From positions 2,232,001 to 2,296,000 of the forward strand of contig NZ_CP098480.1 in assembly GCF_023702715.1 (NCBI RefSeq): 64,000 nt of DNA, read 5' to 3'. A program made the position numbers and the translations under genes. This document shows positions 16,370-25,227 of the stretch, piece after piece; position 1 is the stretch's first letter, and each line of letters opens with the position of its first letter. Below the pieces are notes generated by a model. The model ran no database searches. It was not told the origin of the DNA and saw only the letters and a list, made by a program, of their open reading frames with translations. Source of the stretch: Acinetobacter sp. C32I (GTDB lineage Bacteria > Pseudomonadota > Gammaproteobacteria > Pseudomonadales > Moraxellaceae).

Positions 16370-18379
16370 TTAAGATTTCACTTTAATTGCATTACATGCA
16401 GGAATCTTTTGATCTGCGATACGAATACTTGCAGTTCCTTGATAACCTTTTGCAAAAGCACGCTCTTGAGCTGTTGGTTCAACAAACTTGCTTTTATCTG
16501 TTCCTTCTTTATCGTAAGCATTGATATAAGCGGTCAGATATAAAGCTGAATTATTCAACCAAGAAACCGTATTATTTGAGAAGTTGGTTAAGTTAATTCC
16601 TGTAGCTTGACCATTTAATAAGTTATGCACATTGATTTTCGCACCACTAATATTATTCTGGCCATTTAAAGAGGTAAAGTTCAAACCAAGTAATACACCA
16701 TCAATTGTCCCAAATTTTGGATTTGCAAGAATCATACGGACTGTAATCGACTTATCATTCGCTGAATAAAGTGCCCCACCCGTCGTACCCACTCGATATT
16801 GCGTTACACCATATTCATCAATAAATGTACCATCTGCCTGTGACTCTGCTTTAGCACAGCTTCCTGACATATCGTTTGCCGTCGCATCCTTTTTAATATC
16901 AGTACGAATATCTCCATGCTCATCAATCACAATGCCTAAATCGACTGGTGCAATGCTAGTATCCTGAAATTTAAAGGTCAGGGTTGCGTATAGTGGGAAT
17001 GCATAACGCTGCCCAGTTCGAACATTTGCTTCTGTCGTAAAGACATCTTTCGGCAAATAACTGGCTGGGTTGACCTTAAACACATCCGTCACCCCCTTAT
17101 AATTTACGCCAGCAATACTCTGCTGCCATAAACCTAAATCTTTTGCATTATTAAATGGGTCTGTAGATTTAAACTTCATCAACTGGCGATAGACCGCTTC
17201 AGTACTTGCAATATTGGTTCCATTAATCAATTTACCCTGTGTCATTAACACATCTTCGGCAGCGTTATTGTTTAATGTAAAGCGTAATGGCTGGTTTGGG
17301 TTAATCTCTTGATTCACTAAGTTAAACCATTCTTTTTGGGCATTGATTTGAAGTTTGTCTGGTTTTATTGTTCCCAATAATACGATTGGCGGAGATACGA
17401 CACCATTGGTAATAATTGGACTTCCTCGCCACTGCTGACCATTACCGATAATATACCCTTGACGATCCGTCAACAGCTCAAAACGTCCCATTGAATGGAG
17501 GAGATTAGCACTTTTACCATCCAGACAATCCGTATACAGCTCTTTATTACATCCAAAGAGACCATCTGGAAATACGCCACTTCCTTCATTAGGAACTTCA
17601 ACAACCGCGCCATTACTTCCTGCTTTAAAAAGAGGTAATTCGGCATACCAAATCCCAATATTGCTTAGATTCAGTAACTGAGTAACGACAGCAAATGCCT
17701 GATCATCACTGACTTTACTGACATCTAACCATGGTTTGATAATTTCAGCATATGCACCACTCATTAATTCAGTGGCACCTATATCGCGGCTTAAATTCAC
17801 AAGTGTATTTTTCTTCTCAAGCGTAAACTCAATCGGTTGTATGTCGCCAATAATGTTACTACCATCTACTATACTCTGGCTTTGGAAAATTTTAGCCAAA
17901 GCCATCGCCACTCTAATTGTATCATCACTGGCACTTAAGCTAGCTGGCGTTTGTCCAGTCAATCCTATTGCTAGATCAACAATTCGAATACGAGCAGGTA
18001 CCCCACCAACTTTCGTTTTTGTAATTTTATCTAGTGGAATCGTACCTAAGCTAATTTTTCTTGGACTACCTTCACCTTGTAAGTAGAAAGTAACTGTATC
18101 ACCTAACTTACATGCACCAGTGACAATATTGCTATCTAACTTTGTTGCAAAGTGATTGACCTTGTCACTGCTACAATCAAAGTTGATTCCTGCGGCTGGA
18201 TAATCTAAAACAAATTGTAAACAATCCGTTGCTGTCACATCACAACTGGTATTTGAAGTAACACCTGTTACGCCTTTAGTAGGATCTTCATTAATTTTGG
18301 AACTTTCACTACCACAACCATGTAAAAAAATAGCCAATGTTGAAAGTGCAAATGGCAGTAATATTTTTTTGTTCATCAT
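16370..18379 (-). CDS. filF: FilF, large lipoprotein of the fil cluster
   Basis: The 669-residue product has a signal peptide with lipobox LHGC (near residue 22) and then GSESSKINEDPTKGVTGVTSN. The rest has no recognisable enzyme motif; it is Asn/Ser/Thr-rich and probably beta-structured, with several cysteines (CDVTATDCLQF, FDCSSDKVNHF, GACKLGD) that could form disulfides. In Acinetobacter genomes the last gene of this cluster is annotated as putative pilus assembly protein FilF; the name rests on position and size. It is the last gene of the filB-filF unit and ends at a terminator. Confidence 0.72.
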   Translation of the reverse strand: MMNKKILLPFALSTLAIFLHGCGSESSKINEDPTKGVTGVTSNTSCDVTATDCLQFVLDYPAAGINFDCSSDKVNHFATKLDSNIVTGACKLGDTVTFYLQGEGSPRKISLGTIPLDKITKTKVGGVPARIRIVDLAIGLTGQTPASLSASDDTIRVAMALAKIFQSQSIVDGSNIIGDIQPIEFTLEKKNTLVNLSRDIGATELMSGAYAEIIKPWLDVSKVSDDQAFAVVTQLLNLSNIGIWYAELPLFKAGSNGAVVEVPNEGSGVFPDGLFGCNKELYTDCLDGKSANLLHSMGRFELLTDRQGYIIGNGQQWRGSPIITNGVVSPPIVLLGTIKPDKLQINAQKEWFNLVNQEINPNQPLRFTLNNNAAEDVLMTQGKLINGTNIASTEAVYRQLMKFKSTDPFNNAKDLGLWQQSIAGVNYKGVTDVFKVNPASYLPKDVFTTEANVRTGQRYAFPLYATLTFKFQDTSIAPVDLGIVIDEHGDIRTDIKKDATANDMSGSCAKAESQADGTFIDEYGVTQYRVGTTGGALYSANDKSITVRMILANPKFGTIDGVLLGLNFTSLNGQNNISGAKINVHNLLNGQATGINLTNFSNNTVSWLNNSALYLTAYINAYDKEGTDKSKFVEPTAQERAFAKGYQGTASIRIADQKIPACNAIKVKS

Positions 18380-18401
18380 TGGTTCATCCCATCCGTATTA
18401 T

Positions 18402-19652
18402 TTACTGTAAAACAGAAATTTTTATCTGTCCTTGATTCGAGAGTTCTTGCTCAGAAACATCAACTGCAGATGCTAATGGAGTCATCATCACATAACGAAC
18501 ATCTTTAGGTACTTTTATCACACCTTGAATAGCAGAGTGTTGCAACACTGTCGCTGCAGTTTGACTATTTTTAAAGCCACTGACACCCTCAGTAATACAC
18601 CCTTTTTCATCGAGAAAAACAACGAGTGGCCAGTAATACACTGGTTTACTATTATTAGAAGAATATGAATCAATCTGCATATATTGAATTGAGGTATCTA
18701 ACTTCAATAACTCATATTCAAACTTTTCCTTTAATGGTTTTCGGGGCCAAAGTCCAATATCTTTATTCAACTTCAAGGTTTTGATCGACTTCTTATAGTC
18801 CTCTAAAAAGCAGCGGTCATTTTCAAAAGCGGCTTTTAAATCTTCACTCGATAAACGTACATAAGTGCTAGACAATACGATTGGAGCTGTCAATTGCTGT
18901 GAACGATTCAATAGTTTATCTAACATTGAGCGACTCACCCCTTTTTTTCTTTCAATGGTTTCCATACGCCCTGTACCATCAGGCATGGTATAAAAACGTT
19001 TTTTTCCATCTAAATTAAACTCTTGATTTTCCAGATACTCATTATTGACATAATCAACGCCATCAACCTGACTAAACCCAGTGGAAGAGACCACCTCATT
19101 TGAAGAGTTTGAAGCACTTTGAGTTAATGGTACATTTTCTATCCCAGTTAATTTTTTTTCAGCTGCTGGGTGCTCTACCTTCAACTGACTTGTAGACGCT
19201 TGAGTCACTTTTGATTGTTCAACAGGTACGACTGAAAGCTTTTTTACATCCTTGTCTACCACTTTAGAAGGGGGCATCGATTCTATTTTTTGTTGCCCTA
19301 TCGTGGGTTCAACACCTTCGGTAGTTTTCATTGCCTTAGATGAGCTTTTAGTAGATTCAACTGGTTGAGAATATTCAATCTTTTTCTGCTCAACAGGTAC
19401 AGCAACAGCCGTTACTTTCTCGGAATGGTCAATAGCTGGCAAAGTCATTTTTTCAGTATGAGTAACCTGTTTCTGCTTATTTGGCCCAACTTCTTTTTTC
19501 CCAACTCTCATTGGCACAACCATAGGACGACCATCTGGCCCAATGATTGTATAGAAACCATCTGCATAAACAGCCGGAACACTTGATACCATTAAACAAA
19601 ATAATGAAATAGCAAGTGTCGATTGTTGAGTCTTTTTCTTTTGCATTACCAT
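18402..19652 (-). CDS. filE: FilE, secreted protein of the fil cluster
   Basis: The 416-residue product has a signal peptide (LAISLFCLMVSSVPAVYA) followed by DGFYTIIGPDGRPMVVPM. A long low-complexity linker (about residues 45-190) rich in Val, Pro, Lys, Ser and Glu comes next. The C-terminal domain (about 250-416) has two cysteines (DRCFLED and EKGCITEG) and resembles no family I can name. The linker suits a protein spanning the periplasm. The start overlaps the filD stop by 7 bases; a second ATG at 19646 overlaps it as TAATG. Confidence 0.7.
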   Translation of the reverse strand: MVMQKKKTQQSTLAISLFCLMVSSVPAVYADGFYTIIGPDGRPMVVPMRVGKKEVGPNKQKQVTHTEKMTLPAIDHSEKVTAVAVPVEQKKIEYSQPVESTKSSSKAMKTTEGVEPTIGQQKIESMPPSKVVDKDVKKLSVVPVEQSKVTQASTSQLKVEHPAAEKKLTGIENVPLTQSASNSSNEVVSSTGFSQVDGVDYVNNEYLENQEFNLDGKKRFYTMPDGTGRMETIERKKGVSRSMLDKLLNRSQQLTAPIVLSSTYVRLSSEDLKAAFENDRCFLEDYKKSIKTLKLNKDIGLWPRKPLKEKFEYELLKLDTSIQYMQIDSYSSNNSKPVYYWPLVVFLDEKGCITEGVSGFKNSQTAATVLQHSAIQGVIKVPKDVRYVMMTPLASAVDVSEQELSNQGQIKISVLQ

Positions 19653-21313
19653 CTTGTTCTGTAGTTAATCCCAAGTAAAGTTACTTTCGTATTTGTTTTT
19701 ACATTTAGGCCCGCATATGGGTTTAATAACAGGTTGTTTACACCTGTTTGGTTAGAAAGGCTACTTGTATTTGCAGGAATATCATCACGGCTACGTAAGA
19801 AACCAACAGATAAGTCAATATCTGTGTCCTGATCAAAACGATAGCCAAGACCCAAGCCAAACAATTGTGCATTGTTAATTGGCACCATGGTATTTCGTTT
19901 ATCATCTGGAATCGAACTGGTACGAGGCTCATATCCCATCCGCAACTTCAAACGATCTGTTGCGGAATACTCAAAACCAATTCCCCACCGCCAGGAAGAT
20001 TGAAATTTCAACGGTAAAGCAAGTGACCGATCCGTTACATCATTAGATAAAAGTTTAGCCACTTTTAATAATGAAATTTGTCGGTCAAACTCAAATCTAA
20101 ATTTGTCCCATGCCGAGAAATCTGTCCAACCTACATCAAAATTCATTTGTAAATCAGGGAATATTTTATATTTTATTCCTGCTTTAAAATGTTGTGGGTA
20201 CTTAAAATCCATTGCCAATAAACCAGATTCGACTGGTGGTGCATAACCAGGAAAACCTAAAATAGCAGCCAAAATTTGACCTGTTGCAGATGAATTTAAT
20301 CCAGCAATTAATTGTTGTGGTGCATCTGCGACATTAATTAAGTATTTCCCCTTTAACCGCATCTTCGCTTCACTTTGATATACCATTCCGAAACTAAAGT
20401 CGTCGGTCGGCTCCCAAAGTAAACCCAAGTTATAACTAGGGCTGAGCGATTGCTCAAGAGAAACATCTAAAGACCCTACCTTACTAAAAGGATCCATGCC
20501 TTGTTTGGCATTACAAATACCAAAAAGTAAGAGATCTGTAATAATGTCTCCATTCTCTTTAAACGGTCCACATACGACCTCATCGACCATACGTAACACC
20601 CCAATCATCTCGTTGGGGAAACGTAAGTCAGTTTTCATGGCAATCGCTTGATAAGACATTCCAAAAGACGCACCAAGATATAAATTATCATTCACCTGAT
20701 AACCAAACGAAGGTGACAAATAGGTAATACGTTCTAATGCAACCTGCTGTCCCATATAGTTACTTGGATTACCATCTTCTGCACCAAAACCAGCAACAAG
20801 TGGCGCATAAATAGCTGTTGCATATGTTACTTTGGAACCTGGTGGTTTATAAGAAATACCCGCGGTTGGTGCAACTAATGGAGAGTTAGGGCCTAAATCT
20901 ACAATTTTCTTCAAGATAGGAACATAAATACTGGCATATTCGACATCACCACTCACTGTCCCTTTGAAGTCTGTACAGATATTCGCATCAACTTCAGGCC
21001 CATCGTTACACACAATTGGATCATCTGAATAGCCAAAAACGTTGTAACCCGCAGGCGCCGCATAATCACGTTTAATTGCAAAATTGGCTAGAATCCCTTG
21101 CACATCCGTCTGTAAGCCATCTAATTTAGCAAGTGCAGCTGGGTTAAAGTGAACAGCACTAATACCAGGAGGATCCGCAGTAACCGCATTCCCCAATGCC
21201 AAAGAACGTAAATCTACCGATAAGTCTTGTCCGAGTTGTGCATGGGTAGCACTCGATAGCCCAGCAAATAAAATTGCTATCGTTAATGGACATAATTTAA
21301 GGTTTTTCACCAT
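19646..21313 (-). CDS. filD: FilD, FadL/OmpP1-type outer-membrane barrel
   Basis: The 555-residue protein has a signal peptide ending THAQ, then LGQDLSVDLRSLALGNAVTADPPGISAVHFNPAALAKLDG, which matches the N-terminal plug region of the FadL/TodX/OmpP1 family (the NPA motif). Repeated amphipathic strands follow, including WRWGIGFEYSATDRLKLRMGYEPR and FGLGLGYRFDQDTDIDLSVGF. It ends in aromatic TRW, as expected for a Bam substrate. FadL proteins move hydrophobic compounds across the outer membrane; here the gene context suggests a dedicated role in the fil system. Confidence 0.82.
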   Translation of the reverse strand: MVKNLKLCPLTIAILFAGLSSATHAQLGQDLSVDLRSLALGNAVTADPPGISAVHFNPAALAKLDGLQTDVQGILANFAIKRDYAAPAGYNVFGYSDDPIVCNDGPEVDANICTDFKGTVSGDVEYASIYVPILKKIVDLGPNSPLVAPTAGISYKPPGSKVTYATAIYAPLVAGFGAEDGNPSNYMGQQVALERITYLSPSFGYQVNDNLYLGASFGMSYQAIAMKTDLRFPNEMIGVLRMVDEVVCGPFKENGDIITDLLLFGICNAKQGMDPFSKVGSLDVSLEQSLSPSYNLGLLWEPTDDFSFGMVYQSEAKMRLKGKYLINVADAPQQLIAGLNSSATGQILAAILGFPGYAPPVESGLLAMDFKYPQHFKAGIKYKIFPDLQMNFDVGWTDFSAWDKFRFEFDRQISLLKVAKLLSNDVTDRSLALPLKFQSSWRWGIGFEYSATDRLKLRMGYEPRTSSIPDDKRNTMVPINNAQLFGLGLGYRFDQDTDIDLSVGFLRSRDDIPANTSSLSNQTGVNNLLLNPYAGLNVKTNTKVTLLGINYRTRW

Positions 21314-21325
21314 TATTACATCTCC

Positions 21326-22489
21326 TTAACGAATTTTTTTACCAAAACCTATGATATCAAGCGGGAAAGACAGGCCAAGTGAAACATCTGGTGCATCTTC
21401 AGTTAAACCGATTCCCACAGTACCGTTGACAATTGTTTCAGGCGATACACGTACCCCTAAAGCAAATGACAACATGGCGCTACTCTGGTCAGCAGATTTA
21501 TAACTCTCATCATTCTCAAAATAGAATTTTGCGCCCGTATTAAAACTTTGTTGATATGACATGGTCAAAGACACGTCATAATTAAATGAATAAGCAAATC
21601 CAAAAGAAAAACCACCACTCAAACCTGGATCAAAACTTTCCAGTACTCGGCTTCCACGCAATTGATTGAGGCCGGATTCTTTTAAACCATAACTTGTTGA
21701 AACCGAAGCAAACAATACGACAGGATCAATATATTTACGTGTACTCGCTCCAGCACCTACAGAATAATAACCTTTACCAGTAGATAGCTCGTCTACCCCA
21801 ACTTCATAAGGACTATCGCCAGTTTTGGTCGATAAACTACCAAATAAAACTAAAGGCAATCGACCTTGTTTTAAAGGAAATGGTTCCCAACGTGCACCAA
21901 AGTTGATATCACCCAGTCCTGCGGTTGTTTGGTCTTGTAATAAGTCTTTTTTTGCAACAAAAGGCAATGAGGCAGATAAAGTGACGTTATCCAGCAAACC
22001 ATACTGAACTGTAAAGGTATTGGTTAATGTATGGTTGGCATCTTCTTCTACACGTAATCTAGATAATGAACTATTACTATCATTCATTGCCAAATCAAGG
22101 CGACTATCCCGATAATAGGTATAATCCAAATCATAATAAGACGAAAAGATCCCTTTTTTTATGAGTGAGTACTGACGCTCATTTGAAGTAAACACTTCTT
22201 GTAAATTTGTTTCCTGTGTTGCATCACTTTCTTTTTTTTGTAAAGCGCTTGCAGCCTGATCTGCCTGACTCCCCTCCGCAACAGGAGCAGCCTCCACTAC
22301 AGGTTTAATAGCACTTTCAACCGCCGTATTGGTTTGTCCTTCAGCTACCACCGCAGTCTGATCTGTTTCAGATGCTACAGTCTCCGTTACGGGTTGTTGA
22401 TCTGCTGCGTAAAGTGTTGATGTGATTGCACCTAAACTTAAGGCCAACACACTCATATTCATCCATGTACGATTCATTTTACTTTGCAT
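21326..22489 (-). CDS. filC: FilC, outer-membrane beta-barrel with low-complexity N-terminal segment
   Basis: The 387-residue protein has a signal peptide ending LYAAD, then an Ala/Val/Gln/Glu-rich segment (about residues 30-90) that could be disordered or helical. A beta-barrel of about 280 residues follows. It contains YYDLDYTYYRDSRLDL, SLSRLRVEEDANHTLTNTFTVQYGLLDNVTLSASLPFV, GLGDINFGARWEPF and TGKGYYSVGAGASTRKYIDPVV. This layout and these strand motifs recall FapF, the amyloid exporter of Pseudomonas; that is inference from memory of the family. An ATG at 22477 is another possible start. Confidence 0.75.
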   Translation of the reverse strand: MQSKMNRTWMNMSVLALSLGAITSTLYAADQQPVTETVASETDQTAVVAEGQTNTAVESAIKPVVEAAPVAEGSQADQAASALQKKESDATQETNLQEVFTSNERQYSLIKKGIFSSYYDLDYTYYRDSRLDLAMNDSNSSLSRLRVEEDANHTLTNTFTVQYGLLDNVTLSASLPFVAKKDLLQDQTTAGLGDINFGARWEPFPLKQGRLPLVLFGSLSTKTGDSPYEVGVDELSTGKGYYSVGAGASTRKYIDPVVLFASVSTSYGLKESGLNQLRGSRVLESFDPGLSGGFSFGFAYSFNYDVSLTMSYQQSFNTGAKFYFENDESYKSADQSSAMLSFALGVRVSPETIVNGTVGIGLTEDAPDVSLGLSFPLDIIGFGKKIR

Positions 22490-22523
22490 CCTATTACATT
22501 AATTTTACTGTTTTTTTCTAAAC

Positions 22524-23357
22524 TTACTTCCGCTTGTAATATAAGCGCATATAGGTCGTAATCGGTTGGTTATAAGTTGCTGAATTAGGATCTGCATCCA
22601 ATACCCGACGCATGGTTGATGCTTTGTCTGCAAGACGTTCAAATTTTTGCGTTGGAAACTGAATTTCAGCAAGGGCATACCGATTTACTGTTGCATCCTC
22701 TACATGACGCATATCTGCATCTTGTAATGCCAATAAACTCTTTTGGTATTGTTGAGGAATATCAACAATAAATAATGTATTGTTGTCCCATATTTCTTTA
22801 AACCTAGATTCATCAAAGCTAATATTACCGAGTGCAGGATCAGCAACATAAACTCTTCCATCTTTATACGCTTTATATACGACAAAATGTTTAAAGCCAG
22901 CATAAGTAATAGGAACAATCGCTGGTTGTTTTAACGCAATAAGATCCGAAAATTCCCCACGATAGCCTCCACTATTAATCCCTAAAGCGGAGACAAAACG
23001 TTTCATATCCAACAAAGAGAAACTTCGACGCTCGATAATGCGCTGATACTCCCCATACTGAAGTAAGCCACTCATGGTCTGCTGTTCGGTAAGGCGTAAA
23101 CCACCATAACCATTCAGTAGGGTCGTTAAAGCAGCAGAACCACAGCTATAGTCATAAGCTTGGCGTACAATCCCACGAAACTGCTCCTCTACAGCAGGTT
23201 TAATCACAACTGCTTCGCGATGATTCCGTGTAAATGAAGGGTTACGAGAGTCCAAAGTTTCTGTATAGAATACAGTCCCTTCTGGTTTTTTTTCTATTTC
23301 AAAGGCTTGCGTTGTAAAGTAATACATCAATGCCGAGCCTAAAGCGATCTCTAACAT
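22524..23357 (-). CDS. filB: FilB, membrane-anchored C39-family cysteine peptidase
   Basis: The 277-residue protein has one N-terminal hydrophobic segment (about residues 1-18), then a C39 peptidase domain. The catalytic triad is visible: Cys72 in YDYSCGSAALTTLL, His156 in GFKHFVVYKA and Asp172 in VADPALGN. No ATP-binding cassette or transporter is fused to it, unlike bacteriocin exporters. The predicted location is the periplasm, tethered to the inner membrane. A stand-alone C39-like peptidase is also encoded in fap operons (FapD). It is the first gene of filB-filF; AAAGAGA precedes the ATG. Confidence 0.82.
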   Translation of the reverse strand: MLEIALGSALMYYFTTQAFEIEKKPEGTVFYTETLDSRNPSFTRNHREAVVIKPAVEEQFRGIVRQAYDYSCGSAALTTLLNGYGGLRLTEQQTMSGLLQYGEYQRIIERRSFSLLDMKRFVSALGINSGGYRGEFSDLIALKQPAIVPITYAGFKHFVVYKAYKDGRVYVADPALGNISFDESRFKEIWDNNTLFIVDIPQQYQKSLLALQDADMRHVEDATVNRYALAEIQFPTQKFERLADKASTMRRVLDADPNSATYNQPITTYMRLYYKRK

Positions 23358-23728
23358 AAGTCTCTTTTTCTAACAATGGCAGCACTTGCCTTATTCATTT
23401 TATTTTTAGTGTCTATGACACTACATCCCTGCAAGATGAAGATACCTGCTTTTATAAGAAAATACATCTTTTTTTTAGTTTTTTTTGACGGAATGTTATT
23501 TTTTTTATAATTACCTCTACAATTAAACAATTAGCCACCTTAAAAAAACAATTCAGCAACAAGAAATTGCTGCTAAAAACGCCTTTTTATTCCTTATAAA
23601 TTACCATAGTGGGTCAAAAATAAATAAACGATAGGCATAAAATAACATCAAGTTAAACCCTCAAAAGCGAAAGGCACCCTATGATTCACACTTGCTACTC
23701 GTCAGAGAATAAGTTTTCCTTTAAAAAC
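23358..23728. other. Gap between filA terminator and filB
   Basis: This stretch holds no convincing gene. It is very AT-rich, with T runs at 23467-23484 and 23503-23510. It should contain the promoter for filB-filF on the minus strand, but I could not pick a clear -35/-10 pair. Confidence 0.5.
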
Positions 23729-23757
23729 AAAAAAAAGCGCAAAATGCGCTTTTTTTT
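23729..23757 (-). terminator. Terminator directly after filA
   Basis: A strong hairpin, AGCGCA and TGCGCT (23736-23741 and 23745-23750), is flanked by runs of A and T. It lies 14 bases past the filA stop and would stop most transcripts before filB, so filA can be made in excess over the assembly genes. Confidence 0.88.
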
Positions 23758-23770
23758 GTTTGATAACTGA

Positions 23771-24718
23771 TTAGTGACCAGAAATCGTGATCGCTGCACC
23801 ATTACCGCCAGCATAAGTGGTTTTCAAACCTTGAATTTCTACATCACCAATTGAACCAGCAGTAGCACTACCTAAACGAACACCTTTAATGTAGATATCT
23901 GAACCATTAGTTGGAGATTGGCTTACAATTCTTAAGAATCCATCATTAGCACCAGCAGTACTTTCACCAACAACACTAACATTCGCCTTAACAGTCATGT
24001 CAGTACCACCATTATCAGCAACTTTAATGCTGTCTAAATGGATTTCACCAGCTAATGTACTTGCAACACCAGTTGAAGTTGTTTGACCAATTGTTGATTT
24101 ATCTTTAATGCCTAGATTGGTAATTTCCAAACCACCAGTCATTGTTGTATTCAACATGATCATTGCACCTTGAGGAGCAGCACCTAATTGAATATTTGCA
24201 TCCATTGTACCAGTTTTTAAAGTTAAACCAGATAAGATCTCATTTGCTGTACCAGTCGTACCACGTTGGATACTAGTTGTACCTTGTGTTCCAGAAGCAG
24301 CTACTTCAATTTTACCCAAGCTAATATTCAAGCCAGATACTTTTGCTGCAACATTAAGGAACGCACCACCTGTTGCTGTAGTACCAGCATCAGTATCAAT
24401 TGCTAAATCAGCTAAGTTATGAGAAGGCAATAATGCAGACATATTTGGTGTAATTGCAACGTTGTTTACAACGATTGCACCAGCAACACCTGTACCACCA
24501 GAACCGATTGTACCAGCCGCAGCACCATTGTCAGCATAACCATCGTTATCATGAATTAATAATTTGTCGATCGTAACAGAAGTAACACCAAGACCAATGT
24601 TAATACCGTCTTGACCTGTTGCAGCGCTTAGTGCAGCATCGTCCATTGACTGCATAGCCATTGCATTTACGCTAATCGCCATTGAAGAAACTAAAGCTAG
24701 TTTAGTAAACATTTTCAT
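23771..24718 (-). CDS. filA: FilA, secreted putative filament subunit
   Basis: The 315-residue protein has a signal peptide ending NAMAM, followed by the signature QSMDDAALSAATGQDGINI, which recurs in putative pilus-assembly proteins of this type in gammaproteobacteria. The rest is rich in Gly, Ala, Thr and Asn, lacks Cys, and alternates short beta-like strands (VTIDKLLIHDNDG, AIVVNNVAITPN, GLEITNLGIKD, LAGEIHLDSIKVADN), as expected for a repetitive fibre or beta-helix. The start at 24718 has GGGAGAG upstream; a longer frame from 24739 has none. It is separated from filB by a strong terminator. Confidence 0.78.
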   Translation of the reverse strand: MKMFTKLALVSSMAISVNAMAMQSMDDAALSAATGQDGINIGLGVTSVTIDKLLIHDNDGYADNGAAAGTIGSGGTGVAGAIVVNNVAITPNMSALLPSHNLADLAIDTDAGTTATGGAFLNVAAKVSGLNISLGKIEVAASGTQGTTSIQRGTTGTANEILSGLTLKTGTMDANIQLGAAPQGAMIMLNTTMTGGLEITNLGIKDKSTIGQTTSTGVASTLAGEIHLDSIKVADNGGTDMTVKANVSVVGESTAGANDGFLRIVSQSPTNGSDIYIKGVRLGSATAGSIGDVEIQGLKTTYAGGNGAAITISGH

Positions 24719-25227
24719 TGAGCACTCTCCCAAGAGCATTTATTTTTTGACTTACACTACTCTAAACTGTCCACGGTCGTTTTATTCTTAAATGACAACT
24801 TGAACTTCCAATCCTTGAGTAGTTCGCTTAGCAATTACTAAATTACCTGTTTGTTATTTTATGTTCAACTCCTGTTAACTGCTTTTTATCCACAAACCGA
24901 CAAACGGCATAAAGAACACACAATTTTCTAAGCAGCGAAAAATTATGACAACAGCATGTAATTCTTGATTATTTTTATAAAATAATTTTTAAATCCAAAA
25001 TAACAAAGTTTGGCGATGCTCCGTTTATCCAGGGCTAAATACGTATAAGAAGTGTTAACAAAAGCGCTTTCTTATTTTAATTTGATAAATACATCATTCA
25101 TTTTACCTAAGCAATCAACTCCTACAACTCTGAATTTTTAAGCAAAAAACTGGATTATCATCCATGTGATGTTTTTGAATGTAGTACAATTCTGCTCTCT
25201 AAATTTAGTGCAAGTATTTCCATTTTT
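24719..25227. other. Divergent promoter region of filA and pabB
   Basis: No gene is visible. The region is AT-rich and should hold the filA promoter (minus strand) and the pabB promoter (plus strand). A single perfect DnaA box, TTATCCACA, occurs at 24886-24894. I could not place sigma-70 or sigma-54 promoter elements with confidence. Confidence 0.5.

Noticed and set aside
24886..24894. Single perfect DnaA box in the filA-pabB gap
   Set aside because: A lone nonamer in AT-rich DNA is expected by chance; no phased neighbours as at 7116-7172.
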